Origin: Lachnospiraceae bacterium
GTDB lineage: Bacteria; Bacillota; Clostridia; Lachnospirales; Lachnospiraceae
Length of the DNA stretch: 64,000 nt
Reading direction: 5' to 3'
Assembly (NCBI GenBank): GCA_015057025.1
Contig: SVFD01000003.1
Location: 62,001-126,000, forward strand
A program made the position numbers and the translations under genes. Every line of letters starts with the position of its first letter. Within the stretch, counting starts at the first letter, position 1. The notes beneath the pieces are model-generated. The model did no database searches. It was not told where the DNA came from and saw only the letters and a program-made list of their open reading frames with translations. Below, one piece after another: positions 51,893 to 61,345 of the stretch.

Positions 51893-52834
51893 ATGGGACT
51901 TTTCTTTGCAAAAATGGAACGAAAATACGGTAAATATGCAATTCGTAATTTGCCGTTATATATAACAATTGTTTATGCATTCGGATTTTTTATGCATATG
52001 CTGTTTCCCCAGACCATGGATTTGTTTTCTTTGAATTTTCATGCGATTTTCAGAGGACAGGTTTGGAGACTTTTTACCTGGATACTGATTCCTGAGGGGA
52101 TGAATATCTTTTTTACCTTAATCAGTTTGTATTTTTATTATTCCATTGGACGAACTTTGGAGCGGACCTGGGGAAGCTTTTTATTTAATGTATATTTCTT
52201 CTCCGGTTTGATTTTAACAGTGTTGGGATCCTTGATTCTGTTTGGATTTATGGAACTGTTTGGTCAGGAATGGCTTTCGGCAATGGAAAGCTATTACACA
52301 ATAGCTTATGGTGGAGATTGCCCTGCATTATATGGTGGCTCTTATGTTCATGCCATTATTGCAAATTCATTTGGAATTTATTATATTAATATGTCTATTT
52401 TCCTTGCCTTTGCAATGACATATCCGGATATGCAGGTTTATGTATTTTTTATTCTTCCTATTAAAGTCAAGGTATTAGGTATTATATATGTTGTAATTAT
52501 GGGATTTAGCATTGTCAGCAGCTTTTTAAGCGGTGGTTTATATATAGGAATGATTAGTCTGGTAAGTATCGGAATGTCTTTAATGAATACCCTTTTATTC
52601 TTCCTGATATTTAAAACCAAACGTGTAAAATCTCCGAAGGAAGTAAAACGTCAGCATGAATACAAGGTAAAAGTAAAGGCTGCGTCTAACGTAACAAGGC
52701 ATAAATGTGCAATTTGCGGACAGACAGAGAAGGATAATCCTAATTTGTCTTTCCGATATTGTTCTAAATGTGAAGGGAATTACGAATATTGTTCAGAGCA
52801 TTTGTTTACCCATGAGCATGTAAAACGACATTAA
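51893..52834 (+). CDS. Rhomboid-like membrane protein with zinc-finger-like tail
   Basis: A 313-residue protein. About six membrane helices (22-235) have a rhomboid-like order, including RGQVWRLFTWILIPEG in the first loop, which resembles the WR region of rhomboids. The GxSG Ser motif and paired His are not found, so it would not be a protease. Residues about 270-313 hold CAICGQ, CSKCEG, YCSEH and HEHVKRH, a Cys/His set that could bind one or two zinc ions. The tail would be cytoplasmic. A pseudo-rhomboid scaffold is possible. Confidence 0.75.
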   Translation: MGLFFAKMERKYGKYAIRNLPLYITIVYAFGFFMHMLFPQTMDLFSLNFHAIFRGQVWRLFTWILIPEGMNIFFTLISLYFYYSIGRTLERTWGSFLFNVYFFSGLILTVLGSLILFGFMELFGQEWLSAMESYYTIAYGGDCPALYGGSYVHAIIANSFGIYYINMSIFLAFAMTYPDMQVYVFFILPIKVKVLGIIYVVIMGFSIVSSFLSGGLYIGMISLVSIGMSLMNTLLFFLIFKTKRVKSPKEVKRQHEYKVKVKAASNVTRHKCAICGQTEKDNPNLSFRYCSKCEGNYEYCSEHLFTHEHVKRH

Positions 52835-52908
52835 AAATATGATGTGTGAACTGTGTCCTTCTGTATAGGAGGACACAAAAATTTTATATAGATAAAGAGG
52901 CAGAATAA

Positions 52909-53655
52909 ATGAACGGATTAAATGAAGCAACCTTTACCAGACTTTTGGTGGAATTAAAGGAAACTGCAGCGGTACAGGATAATATATTAACCACAGAGCA
53001 GGTAGAGGAACAGTTTGAAGAATATCAATTAAACGAAGAACAGATGGCTTTGGTATACGAATATCTGAAAGGTGCTAAAATCGGTGTGGATGAACCGGTA
53101 GACTATGATGCCATGATACAGGGAGAAGACCGTAAATATCTGGATATGTATCTGGAAGAATTGTCAAAACTTCCTCCTGTATCCGATGGTAAAAAAGAGG
53201 CGCTTCTTTTATCTGCCATGTCCGGTGATTTGTCTGTGCGTAATGAATTGACAGAAGCATTTTTGCCCCAGGTGGTGGATATTGCTAAAATATATGCGGG
53301 TCAGGGTGTTTTATTGGAAGATTTAATTGGTGAAGGTAACGTAGCTCTTGCAGTCTTAATGGATATGCTGGGAAGCCAGGACTCTGCCAAAGAAGCGGAA
53401 GAGATGATTGCGCAGATGATTATGGAAGCTATGGAAAATCTTATTTATGAGAATCAGACTGAAAACGAAGGTGTTAGTGAATGGGCAGAGAAGGCTAATC
53501 TTGTAATGGAAAAAGCCAATGCGTTGGCAGATGATTTGCTCCGCAAGGTAACCATGGAAGAGGTTAGCAAAGAGACCGGAATGAGCGTGGAAGAAATTGC
53601 TGAGGTTTTACAGGCGACGGGATGGAAAATAGAAGTGATTGATGAGAATAAATAA
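52909..53655 (+). CDS. Sigma-70-like protein lacking DNA-binding regions
   Basis: A 248-residue acidic protein. About 15-50 resembles sigma region 1.1 (EEYQLNEEQMALVYEYLK). About 70-135 follows regions 1.2 and 2.1-2.2 (DRKYLDMYLEELSKLPPVS, LTEAFLPQVVDIAKIYAGQGVLLEDLIGEGNVAL), the face that binds the RNA polymerase clamp. About 205-235 looks like region 3 (KVTMEEVSKETGMSVEEIAEVLQATG). Regions 2.3-2.4, which melt and read the -10 box, are replaced by a short acidic helix, and region 4 is missing. It may bind core polymerase without reading promoters. Function inferred only. Confidence 0.7.
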   Translation: MNGLNEATFTRLLVELKETAAVQDNILTTEQVEEQFEEYQLNEEQMALVYEYLKGAKIGVDEPVDYDAMIQGEDRKYLDMYLEELSKLPPVSDGKKEALLLSAMSGDLSVRNELTEAFLPQVVDIAKIYAGQGVLLEDLIGEGNVALAVLMDMLGSQDSAKEAEEMIAQMIMEAMENLIYENQTENEGVSEWAEKANLVMEKANALADDLLRKVTMEEVSKETGMSVEEIAEVLQATGWKIEVIDENK

Positions 53656-53729
53656 CCGGTTTAGAGTTGCTTTGGTAATATTATCATTAAAATAGGTTGT
53701 AGTATAGTGGTATTAGGAGTGATAGTAAC

Positions 53730-54140
53730 ATGGAATATACCAATGAAAAAGATTTTAAATATATGATGCAGGATACTTCCCATATATATTTGGGAGGAAG
53801 AATGACATATGAGGATATGATGGAATGGGAGGATGTCCCATTCAAGATTAAGGCAATCATAAATAAATATTTTGTGGGAAAAGAAGAAACCGGTCTTGCC
53901 CCAACCCTTCGAGGTCTGGAAGTAAATGATTTCCGGTATCAGATTTTAAAACAATTAAAAATTAAAATAAAAGCCGGAACCTATGAGATAAAGAAAAATT
54001 GGCGCGGACAGGAGGAAAAGAAATATTTTAGCAAGGTATACCATTTAGACGAGTATATGCAGCTGGCAAAGACCGAAAATTCCTTGGTTACCGAAGAATT
54101 TATCTTTTCAAAACTGGCACTTATGGCTTTTTCACTTTAA
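53730..54140 (+). CDS. Small conserved-looking protein of unknown function
   Basis: A 136-residue soluble protein, basic in its second half, with no signal or membrane helix. The N-terminal half contains YMMQDTSHIYLGGRMTYEDMMEWEDVPFKIKAIINKYF and the middle LRGLEVNDFRYQILKQLKIKIKA. No family is recognised. A TTAGGAGTGATAG site lies before the ATG and codon use looks like its neighbours, so it is probably real. It sits between the sigma-like gene and the EAL gene. Confidence 0.65.
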   Translation: MEYTNEKDFKYMMQDTSHIYLGGRMTYEDMMEWEDVPFKIKAIINKYFVGKEETGLAPTLRGLEVNDFRYQILKQLKIKIKAGTYEIKKNWRGQEEKKYFSKVYHLDEYMQLAKTENSLVTEEFIFSKLALMAFSL

Positions 54141-54207
54141 ATTAATGCGAAATATCTAAAAATTGCTTTCTTTTCTTGTTATTTTTGCTGAAAAGTTGTA
54201 AATAAAC

Positions 54208-54236
54208 TTGGTAGAACTTACTAATTATGATATAAT
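54208..54236 (+). promoter_or_regulatory. Promoter of the EAL gene
   Basis: TTGGTA at 54208-54213 and TATAAT at 54231-54236, 17-base spacer. It lies 60 bases before the chosen start. Confidence 0.75.
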
Positions 54237-54297
54237 TATAAAGATGTCATATTATGGCAAAGTATATGAACTATTCATTGTTAGGGGAGTTTCAGCT

Positions 54298-57087
54298 ATG
54301 GAACGAGAGAATAATTCAAAACAGACCGGATATAAAAAGATACGATATTACCTGGTGACGGAGAATGTCTTTATTGTATTGGCATTCCTCTTGATTGCGG
54401 TAGGGGTATATAATTTTTATATGTCCGGTTTTTCTTATTGGTTTTCGTATATATATGTAAGTGCAGGTGTCATTTTGTTTGTAGTAGGACTTATTATTGC
54501 AATTAAAATGGTAAAAGCATTTCAGCGAAATGATATTCCGGCATATGTTAATATTTTGGAATCGACGGATGTGGATCCGGAATCAGGGCTTTTATATTAT
54601 GATCAGTTTATGAAGCAGGCGGATACAAGAACGCAGTTAGCATTAACCACCTGCTATTTGGCATGTTTTCAGATTGAAGGATTTGAACATTTAAGACATT
54701 TTGTGGGCTATCAGAAGGCTGCCGATACTATGGCTGAAATTGGTGATATTTTTAAATCATTCCAGAAACTTCGTAATGAAAGAAATGTTTTGTGCGGGCG
54801 TAAATCAGGACATGAATTGATGATTTTGATTCAGGATTGTGACCGTCAGGATTTGAAGGTTGATTTGCAGAATATTATTTCGCAGATAAATGAGATACTT
54901 TTAAGATTACCTACTGCTGAGAATTTTACTACATATTGCGGATACAGTAATTTTCCCAGACATGCAGCAAGTGTGGAGGAAATGGTAAAAAATTCAAGCT
55001 TTGCTGTTTATGAGGCAGTTATGTTCCGTAAATCGGATCCTCACTATTTTTCTCCCGATGCATTTAAGCGTCAGGAAACTGAGTATATGAAGGATAATAA
55101 GCTTCGTATTCTTTTGGATAAAAATGAATTGCAGTATAAGTTTCAGCCTATTGTAAGTGCAAAGACCGGTAAGATTTATGCTTATGAGGCATTGATGCGT
55201 TCTAAGTCAGAGATTGGGTTGAGTCCTGTGGATATTTTGGAATTGGCACAGCGTCAGGACAGATTGTATGAGGTAGAGCATTACACCTTTTACAATGTTT
55301 TGAAAATTATGAATGAGCACAACGGAATTTTTGCGGACCGTAAGTTGTTTTTAAACAGTATTCCTACAGCAATTCTGAAGGAAAACGAATTTGATGAATT
55401 ATTAAATACTTATCAGGATTTGTTAAAGAGTCTTGTTATTGAAATTACCGAAAATGGTATGCAGTCAGAGGAATCCTGTGTAGCTGTACATAAGTACATG
55501 GAGAAAAGTGGTTGTGAATTGGCTTTAGACGATTACGGAACCGGCTATTCCAATGCGTCAACCTTATTAAATAACAGCCCGAATTATTTAAAGATTGATC
55601 ATTCCATGATTATGGGTATTGATACAGACAGTAAAAAACAGCATTTGGTTTCCAGCTATGTATCCTTTGCAAATAATCACAATATGAAGATTTTAGCAGA
55701 GGGTGTTGAAACAGCGGAAGAGTTGCAGATGGTTATTCAGTTGGGCTGTCATTTGATTCAGGGATTTTATACCGGACGACCTAATTCCCAGATTGTGGAT
55801 TCTATTAATGAGGATATTGAGAATCAGATTGTGGCGATTAACTTAAAACTTGCTAAGCTTGCTTATGAAAATAAGATTTACGAAGCAAACAATTTTGATG
55901 TAGTATCTCTGGTTAATCTGGCGTTGGATTTTTATTCGCAGATTTATATCGGTCATTCAACCACAAGAATCGTAGGTGAAACCGGAAGAGAGGTATGTAT
56001 GGGTATTCGTATTAAAGATAATACGGAAACAGTACTTACCATTTCCAATATTAATTTACGCGGACGTGAGGCACCGGCAATTGAAATCGGTGAAAACTGT
56101 CAGGTGATTCTCTGCGTGGAAGGTGACAATATCCTTTCTTATGAAGGTATCCATGTACCTAAGTCTTCTAAGCTGATTATTCAGGGAGACGGAGACCTGA
56201 CCATTCATGTAGACCATAATAACGGTATTGGTATCGGAGGTACCGCAAATGAACCTTACGGTAATATTTTGATTGAAAGTAAGGGCACTATCCGCGTGGA
56301 GACCAATGGTGAAATTGCTATTGGTATCGGTGGTATGGTAGCAGATGAGGATTCGGAAATTAAGATTTCATCCGGTAATATCGAAATCATTGCTACCGGT
56401 AGTAAATCCATCGGTATTGGTTCTGTACAGGGACCTACCAGAATTATTCTGGATAACTGCGAAATTGCAATTTCGTCTTCGGCTGCGGATTCTATCGGTA
56501 TCGGTTCCTTTAATGGTGATGTGGATATTGCTTCCATTGCTAATATTGAAATGGATGTTTCCGGTAGTGTATCTACAGGTATCGGAACCCTTTGGGACAG
56601 AGCCGGAAGAGTTGCAATTAATGATGGTATTGTTAAAATTCTTTTACATTGTATGGAAGGTGTGGGTATCGGTTCAAAGGATGGCGATATCGATACGTAT
56701 ATTTTTGGTAAGGAAGTATTTGTATACGTAGAAGGTTCTGACGTGGGTGGTATCGGTAACTACCGTGGCGGTGGTAACACCTTTATTCGAAGCGGTACGG
56801 TTAAGACTGTATTACTTGCGGCTAATCCTTTATCACTTGGTGGATTAAAAGGACGTTTGGAAATTACCGGTGGTAACATCTTCTGTGATATCGGTGATGG
56901 TGTTCAGCCTGTTAATGCATATGGTATGCCGGTATATGCTAAGGTTATTGAAACAAAAGAATCTTATCATAAAAAGATTGAAACAACGGAAGGTACTTAT
57001 CAATATCTTGCAGAGCCTTCTGATTTGTTTGAAAACATACATATTTTTGTTCCGAAGTTCTGCATTGAAACAGAATTACAAACCTAA
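54298..57087 (+). CDS. EAL-domain c-di-GMP phosphodiesterase with degenerate GGDEF and GIGIG-repeat tail
   Basis: A 929-residue protein. Two membrane helices (about 20-65) are followed by a GGDEF-like domain whose signature reads SGHEL, so it should not make c-di-GMP. The EAL domain (about 270-515) is complete: YEALMRSK, Asn in FLNS, IEITENG, LALDDYGTG, LKIDH, AEGVET and QGFYTGRP. It should therefore cleave c-di-GMP. The last ~330 residues are repeats around GIGIGG, AIGIGG, SIGIGS, STGIGT and GVGIGS, likely a beta-solenoid on the cytoplasmic side. The ATG at 54298 follows AGGGGAG; an earlier in-frame TTG lies in the promoter. Confidence 0.88.
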   Translation: MERENNSKQTGYKKIRYYLVTENVFIVLAFLLIAVGVYNFYMSGFSYWFSYIYVSAGVILFVVGLIIAIKMVKAFQRNDIPAYVNILESTDVDPESGLLYYDQFMKQADTRTQLALTTCYLACFQIEGFEHLRHFVGYQKAADTMAEIGDIFKSFQKLRNERNVLCGRKSGHELMILIQDCDRQDLKVDLQNIISQINEILLRLPTAENFTTYCGYSNFPRHAASVEEMVKNSSFAVYEAVMFRKSDPHYFSPDAFKRQETEYMKDNKLRILLDKNELQYKFQPIVSAKTGKIYAYEALMRSKSEIGLSPVDILELAQRQDRLYEVEHYTFYNVLKIMNEHNGIFADRKLFLNSIPTAILKENEFDELLNTYQDLLKSLVIEITENGMQSEESCVAVHKYMEKSGCELALDDYGTGYSNASTLLNNSPNYLKIDHSMIMGIDTDSKKQHLVSSYVSFANNHNMKILAEGVETAEELQMVIQLGCHLIQGFYTGRPNSQIVDSINEDIENQIVAINLKLAKLAYENKIYEANNFDVVSLVNLALDFYSQIYIGHSTTRIVGETGREVCMGIRIKDNTETVLTISNINLRGREAPAIEIGENCQVILCVEGDNILSYEGIHVPKSSKLIIQGDGDLTIHVDHNNGIGIGGTANEPYGNILIESKGTIRVETNGEIAIGIGGMVADEDSEIKISSGNIEIIATGSKSIGIGSVQGPTRIILDNCEIAISSSAADSIGIGSFNGDVDIASIANIEMDVSGSVSTGIGTLWDRAGRVAINDGIVKILLHCMEGVGIGSKDGDIDTYIFGKEVFVYVEGSDVGGIGNYRGGGNTFIRSGTVKTVLLAANPLSLGGLKGRLEITGGNIFCDIGDGVQPVNAYGMPVYAKVIETKESYHKKIETTEGTYQYLAEPSDLFENIHIFVPKFCIETELQT

Positions 57088-57098
57088 GATAAGTTTTT

Positions 57099-57132
57099 AA
57101 ACGGGAAGAGATACATATTCTTCCCGTTTTTT
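57099..57132 (+). terminator. Intrinsic terminator after the EAL gene
   Basis: AAACGGGAAGA (57099-57109) pairs with TCTTCCCGTTT (57119-57129), 9-base loop, T run. Confidence 0.9.
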
Positions 57133-57165
57133 ACCGAATATATAGTAAGAAAGTGAGGATATGTG

Positions 57166-60087
57166 ATGAGACTGGAAGAATTAACTGCTTACGAAATTCT
57201 GGAGAGAAGAAATATTGACGATTTAAACAGTGAAGGTATTGTATTGAAACACAAAAAGACAGGTGCAAGGATTGCACTTTTGTCCAATGATGATGATAAT
57301 AAAGTGTTTTATATCGGTTTTCGTACACCGCCTGCAAACAGTACCGGAGTGGCTCATATAGTAGAGCATACGGTTTTATGCGGCTCTAAGGAGTTTCCGG
57401 TAAAAGATCCTTTTATTGAATTGGCAAAGGGGTCTTTAAATACCTTCCTAAATGCCATGACTTTTCCGGATAAAACTGTTTACCCTGTAGCAAGTTGTAA
57501 CGATAAGGACTTTCAGAATTTAATGCATGTTTATCTGGATGCAGTTTTTTATCCCAATATTCATAACGAGAAGAAGATTTTCCAGCAGGAAGGATGGCAT
57601 TATGAGCTGGAAAGTGCAGATGATGAGTTGACCATTAACGGTGTTGTCTACAGTGAAATGAAAGGTGCCTTTTCTTCTCCGGATGATGTATTGGAACGGG
57701 AAATAATGAATTCTTTATTTCCGGATACTGCTTACGGTGTGGAATCCGGTGGTGACCCTGATGTAATTCCTGAATTATCATATGAGGAATTTATTGCTTT
57801 TCATAAAAGTTTTTATCATCCCAGTAACAGCTATATCTATTTGTATGGAGATATGGATATGGCAGAGAAGTTACAATTTATTGATGAAAAGTATTTAAGT
57901 AAGTTTGATGAATTAAAGATTGATTCCGAAATTAAGAAGCAGTCGTCTTTTGATGAAGTAAAGGACATTCAAATCGAATATCCTATCTCAGAAGCGGAAT
58001 CCGAGGAAGAGAATGCATATCTTTCTTACAATACAATCGTAGGAGACAGTTTAGACAAAGAGTTGTATGTGGCATTTCAGATTTTGGATTATGCGGTTTC
58101 TTCCGCACCGGGAGCACCGTTAAAGACTGCATTGATTGATAAAGGAATCGGCAAGGATGTTTACAGCGTATACGAAAACGGAATTTATCAGCCGTATTTT
58201 TCTGTTATTGCTAAAAATGCGGACGCTGACCGTAAAGAGGAATTTGTAGATACTATTGAAAGTGTATTAAAAGATTTAATCGCAAAGGGGCTTGATAAAA
58301 AGTCATTGGCCGCTGCGATTCAGTATTTTGAATTCAAATACAGAGAAGCCGATTTTGGTTCATATCCAAAGGGATTAATGTATGGTTTGCAGGTGTTTGA
58401 CAGCTGGCTTTATGATGATACAAAGGCGTTTTGGCATATTGAAGCAAATGAAACATTTGCGGCTTTGAAGCAAAAAATTGATACCGGTTATTTTGAAGGA
58501 TTATTAGAGAAATATATTATTAATAATACTCATAAATCCATAGTAACCGCTGTTCCTGTGAAAGGATTAGGAGATCGTAAGGAAGAATCTTTGGCTAAGA
58601 AACTTGCGGAATATAAAAGCAGTCTTACTTCTGAAGAAATCGATACCATTATCCGGGAGACCAAAGAACTGGAAGCATATCAGGAAACTCCCGATAGTAA
58701 AGAGGCACTTCAAACCATTCCGCTACTTACCCGTGAGGATATGCGAAAGGAAATTGTACCTTTAAGCAATATAAAGGAAGATATCGACGGAACACCTTTT
58801 ATTAAACATGATATTTTTACCAATGGCATCGGTTATGTTCGTCTGGTATTTTCAGCGGATAATATTTCCACGGATATGTTGGCGTATTCAGGAATCTTAA
58901 AAAATGTACTTGGATATATGGATACTGATAAGCATACTTATGGTGATTTATTTAATGAAATCCACTTGAATACCGGTGGAATTTCAAGCGGTTTTGTACT
59001 TTATGATGATGTAAAAGAGGAAGGCAGTTATCGCATCGTATTTGAAGTAAAAACCAAGGTGCTGTATGAAAATATGCAGAAGGGGTTCGGATTGTTAGAG
59101 GAAATACTTCTGCATACCGATATTACGGATGAAAAGCGCCTTTATGAAATAATTGCAGAAAGTAAGTCTAGAATGCAGTCCCAGCTTATGACTTCATCAC
59201 ATTCCGTAGCAGCTATGCGTGCGGCCGGATATTTTAATGAAAGTGCAGCACTTACGGATATTATGGGAGGAATTCCTTTTTATCGCTTGTTGGAAAAGAT
59301 TGAAAAGAATTTTGAGGATGAAAAAGATAAAGTTATTGGAACATTACAGCTTATGATGAAGCAGTTGTTCCGCCCGGAAAATGTTTTGCTGGGTTATACT
59401 TCTCCTCTTGATGAAGAAGCCGGAATCAGGGAATGTTTTACTGCGTTTAAGAAAAAGCTGTATACGGAACCTGTTCAAAAATATGAAAGAGTCGTTCCGG
59501 TTGTAAAACGAAATGAAGGCTTCCAAACTTCTGCTCAGGTACAGTATGTCTGTCGTGCGGGAGATTTTGCAAGAAACGGTCTTTCCTATACCGGTTCATT
59601 AAAGGTATTGCGTGTAATTATGGGATATGATTACTTATGGAATAATGTCCGCGTAAAAGGTGGTGCTTACGGTTGTATGTCGGCATTCCGCCGGAACGGA
59701 AGTTCATACTTTGTATCCTATAGAGATCCCAATCTTGGTAAAACTGTTGAAACTTACGAAAAAGTGGTAGAGTATCTTGAAAATTTTGATGCGGATGAGC
59801 GTGAAATGACACAGTTTATCATCGGAACCTTAAGCGGAGAGGATACTCCTTTAACACCCTCCGCCAAAGGCAAACGTTCTTTTGCGGCTTATATGTCTAA
59901 TATTGATGAAGCACTTTTACAGAAAGAACGAGATGAACTGCTTGGCACAACCAAGGAGGATATCCGAGGTCTTTCCGAATATATGAGAACTTTTTTGGAA
60001 CAGGATTGTATTTGTGTCATCGGTAATACCAATGCTATTGAAAATGAAAAGCAGTTGTTTAATCATGTGGAACCCTTATTCCGTTAA
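57166..60087 (+). CDS. M16C zinc metallopeptidase (presequence-protease type)
   Basis: A 973-residue insulinase-superfamily peptidase of the PreP/Cym1 type. The inverted zinc motif HIVEH lies near residue 65 (STGVAHIVEHTVLCGS), and the distal Glu is in GVVYSEMKGAFSSPDD. Two similar halves form a closed chamber that degrades short unfolded peptides; no signal peptide is seen, so it is cytoplasmic. An AAGTGAGGAT site precedes the ATG; a GTG one codon earlier is possible. Length fits the family (about 970). Confidence 0.94.
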   Translation: MRLEELTAYEILERRNIDDLNSEGIVLKHKKTGARIALLSNDDDNKVFYIGFRTPPANSTGVAHIVEHTVLCGSKEFPVKDPFIELAKGSLNTFLNAMTFPDKTVYPVASCNDKDFQNLMHVYLDAVFYPNIHNEKKIFQQEGWHYELESADDELTINGVVYSEMKGAFSSPDDVLEREIMNSLFPDTAYGVESGGDPDVIPELSYEEFIAFHKSFYHPSNSYIYLYGDMDMAEKLQFIDEKYLSKFDELKIDSEIKKQSSFDEVKDIQIEYPISEAESEEENAYLSYNTIVGDSLDKELYVAFQILDYAVSSAPGAPLKTALIDKGIGKDVYSVYENGIYQPYFSVIAKNADADRKEEFVDTIESVLKDLIAKGLDKKSLAAAIQYFEFKYREADFGSYPKGLMYGLQVFDSWLYDDTKAFWHIEANETFAALKQKIDTGYFEGLLEKYIINNTHKSIVTAVPVKGLGDRKEESLAKKLAEYKSSLTSEEIDTIIRETKELEAYQETPDSKEALQTIPLLTREDMRKEIVPLSNIKEDIDGTPFIKHDIFTNGIGYVRLVFSADNISTDMLAYSGILKNVLGYMDTDKHTYGDLFNEIHLNTGGISSGFVLYDDVKEEGSYRIVFEVKTKVLYENMQKGFGLLEEILLHTDITDEKRLYEIIAESKSRMQSQLMTSSHSVAAMRAAGYFNESAALTDIMGGIPFYRLLEKIEKNFEDEKDKVIGTLQLMMKQLFRPENVLLGYTSPLDEEAGIRECFTAFKKKLYTEPVQKYERVVPVVKRNEGFQTSAQVQYVCRAGDFARNGLSYTGSLKVLRVIMGYDYLWNNVRVKGGAYGCMSAFRRNGSSYFVSYRDPNLGKTVETYEKVVEYLENFDADEREMTQFIIGTLSGEDTPLTPSAKGKRSFAAYMSNIDEALLQKERDELLGTTKEDIRGLSEYMRTFLEQDCICVIGNTNAIENEKQLFNHVEPLFR

Positions 60088-60125
60088 AAATTAAAAAAAT
60101 TATAAAAAAATAAAATAATTGCCAT

Positions 60126-60190
60126 AAAAAACCTCCCTTTGATACGTATTCTTATATAGAAACGTCAATCAGACGGAGGTTTTGTTTTTT
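60126..60190. terminator. Terminator-like hairpin, possibly two-way
   Basis: AAAACCTCC (60127-60135) pairs with GGAGGTTTT (60175-60183) around an extended arm with a further TTG-ACG/CGTCAA pairing. A-rich sequence precedes it and T-rich sequence follows. Confidence 0.7.
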
Positions 60191-60237
60191 ATTACATAAA
60201 GAAATGTGCATGTTACAGGTTAAAAGGAGGAAGATTT

Positions 60238-61308
60238 ATGAAAAAGAAAGAGAAGTTTTTGAAAAAAAGGATTATGACTTTGATTGTGTTAGGTGCTACA
60301 CTGTGTTCACTTACAGCTTGTTCATCCGGCGATAAGACAGCTGACAGTGCAGAAAGCTATTATGATTATGATGGTGGATATACTACACAGGATTCCTATG
60401 ATGAAGGTTATGATATGATTATGGAAGAGGCTGCGGAAACTGAAGGAAGCGCGAACGAATCGGGAGCAGGAACAGATGTTACCACAAACCGTAAGTTGAT
60501 TCGTACCGTATCCATGGATGTGGAGACTGAAACTTTTGATACCATGATTGCCAATGTGGAGGATAAAGTAGACACTCTTGGCGGTTATATTGAAAGTGCC
60601 TATACTTATAACGGAAGCGCATATTATAACAACAGCAGAAGATATGCGGAAATGACGGTACGTGTACCAGACTCTGAACTTGAAAATTTTGTAGAGCAGG
60701 TAGAAGGCTTCTCCAATGTAGTCAGCAAGACTACCACAACAGAAGATATTACTTTGGAATACGTGGATACCGAAGGACTTAAGGATATGTATCTTGCAGA
60801 AGAAACCAGCCTTTTGGCACTTTTGGAGAAAGCAGAAAGTGTGGAAGATATTACTTACCTTACTACAAGACTTTCGGAAGTGAGATATAACATTGAAACC
60901 TTGGAATCCAGACTTTTAAAATATGATGATTTGGTAGAGTATGCCACAATTCATTTGTACATTGAAGAGGTAGAGGTTTATACACCGGTTGTTACGGAAG
61001 ATAAAACTTTTATGGAAGAAGTAAAAGAAGGTTTTATGGCAAGTGTACAGGATATCTGGAATTCTATTGTACGTTTTGTAAAGAATCTTCTTATTGATTT
61101 ACCTTATATTATCCGTTTCTTTGTTGTTGTAGGTTTAATTATTCTTGCAATCAGGCTGATAATTGTTATAATAAAAAAGGTTATTAAAAATAAAAAAGCA
61201 AAGAAAGCCGCTAAGCAGAGTAGTGCTTCTGTGAACAAGCCGGAAGAAATTGCGAAGGTTGAGGTTGCAGAAGAGAAAAAAGATGTAACTGATAAAGAAA
61301 CAAAGTAA
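60238..61308 (+). CDS. DUF4349-family lipoprotein
   Basis: A 356-residue lipoprotein with lipobox LTAC (Cys23). An acidic, Tyr-rich linker leads to the DUF4349 domain (about 82-265: RKLIRTVSMDVETETFDTMIANVEDKVDTLGGYIES, then YLTTRLSEVRYNIETLESRLLKYDDLVEYATIHLYI). A membrane helix lies at about 290-318, and the tail is Lys-rich. The family is common in Firmicutes, with unknown function, and resembles the coiled domain of some anti-sigma or efflux adaptors. A TTAAAAGGAGGAAG site precedes the ATG. era follows 37 bases later. Confidence 0.9.
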   Translation: MKKKEKFLKKRIMTLIVLGATLCSLTACSSGDKTADSAESYYDYDGGYTTQDSYDEGYDMIMEEAAETEGSANESGAGTDVTTNRKLIRTVSMDVETETFDTMIANVEDKVDTLGGYIESAYTYNGSAYYNNSRRYAEMTVRVPDSELENFVEQVEGFSNVVSKTTTTEDITLEYVDTEGLKDMYLAEETSLLALLEKAESVEDITYLTTRLSEVRYNIETLESRLLKYDDLVEYATIHLYIEEVEVYTPVVTEDKTFMEEVKEGFMASVQDIWNSIVRFVKNLLIDLPYIIRFFVVVGLIILAIRLIIVIIKKVIKNKKAKKAAKQSSASVNKPEEIAKVEVAEEKKDVTDKETK

Positions 61309-61345
61309 ACTGTGAACGAGGTTTGAGATAAGGATAGGTATTGGC

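Noticed and set aside
54208..54297. Longer EAL protein starting at TTG 54208
   Set aside because: That TTG is the -35 of a good promoter, and the ATG at 54298 has a proper ribosome site.
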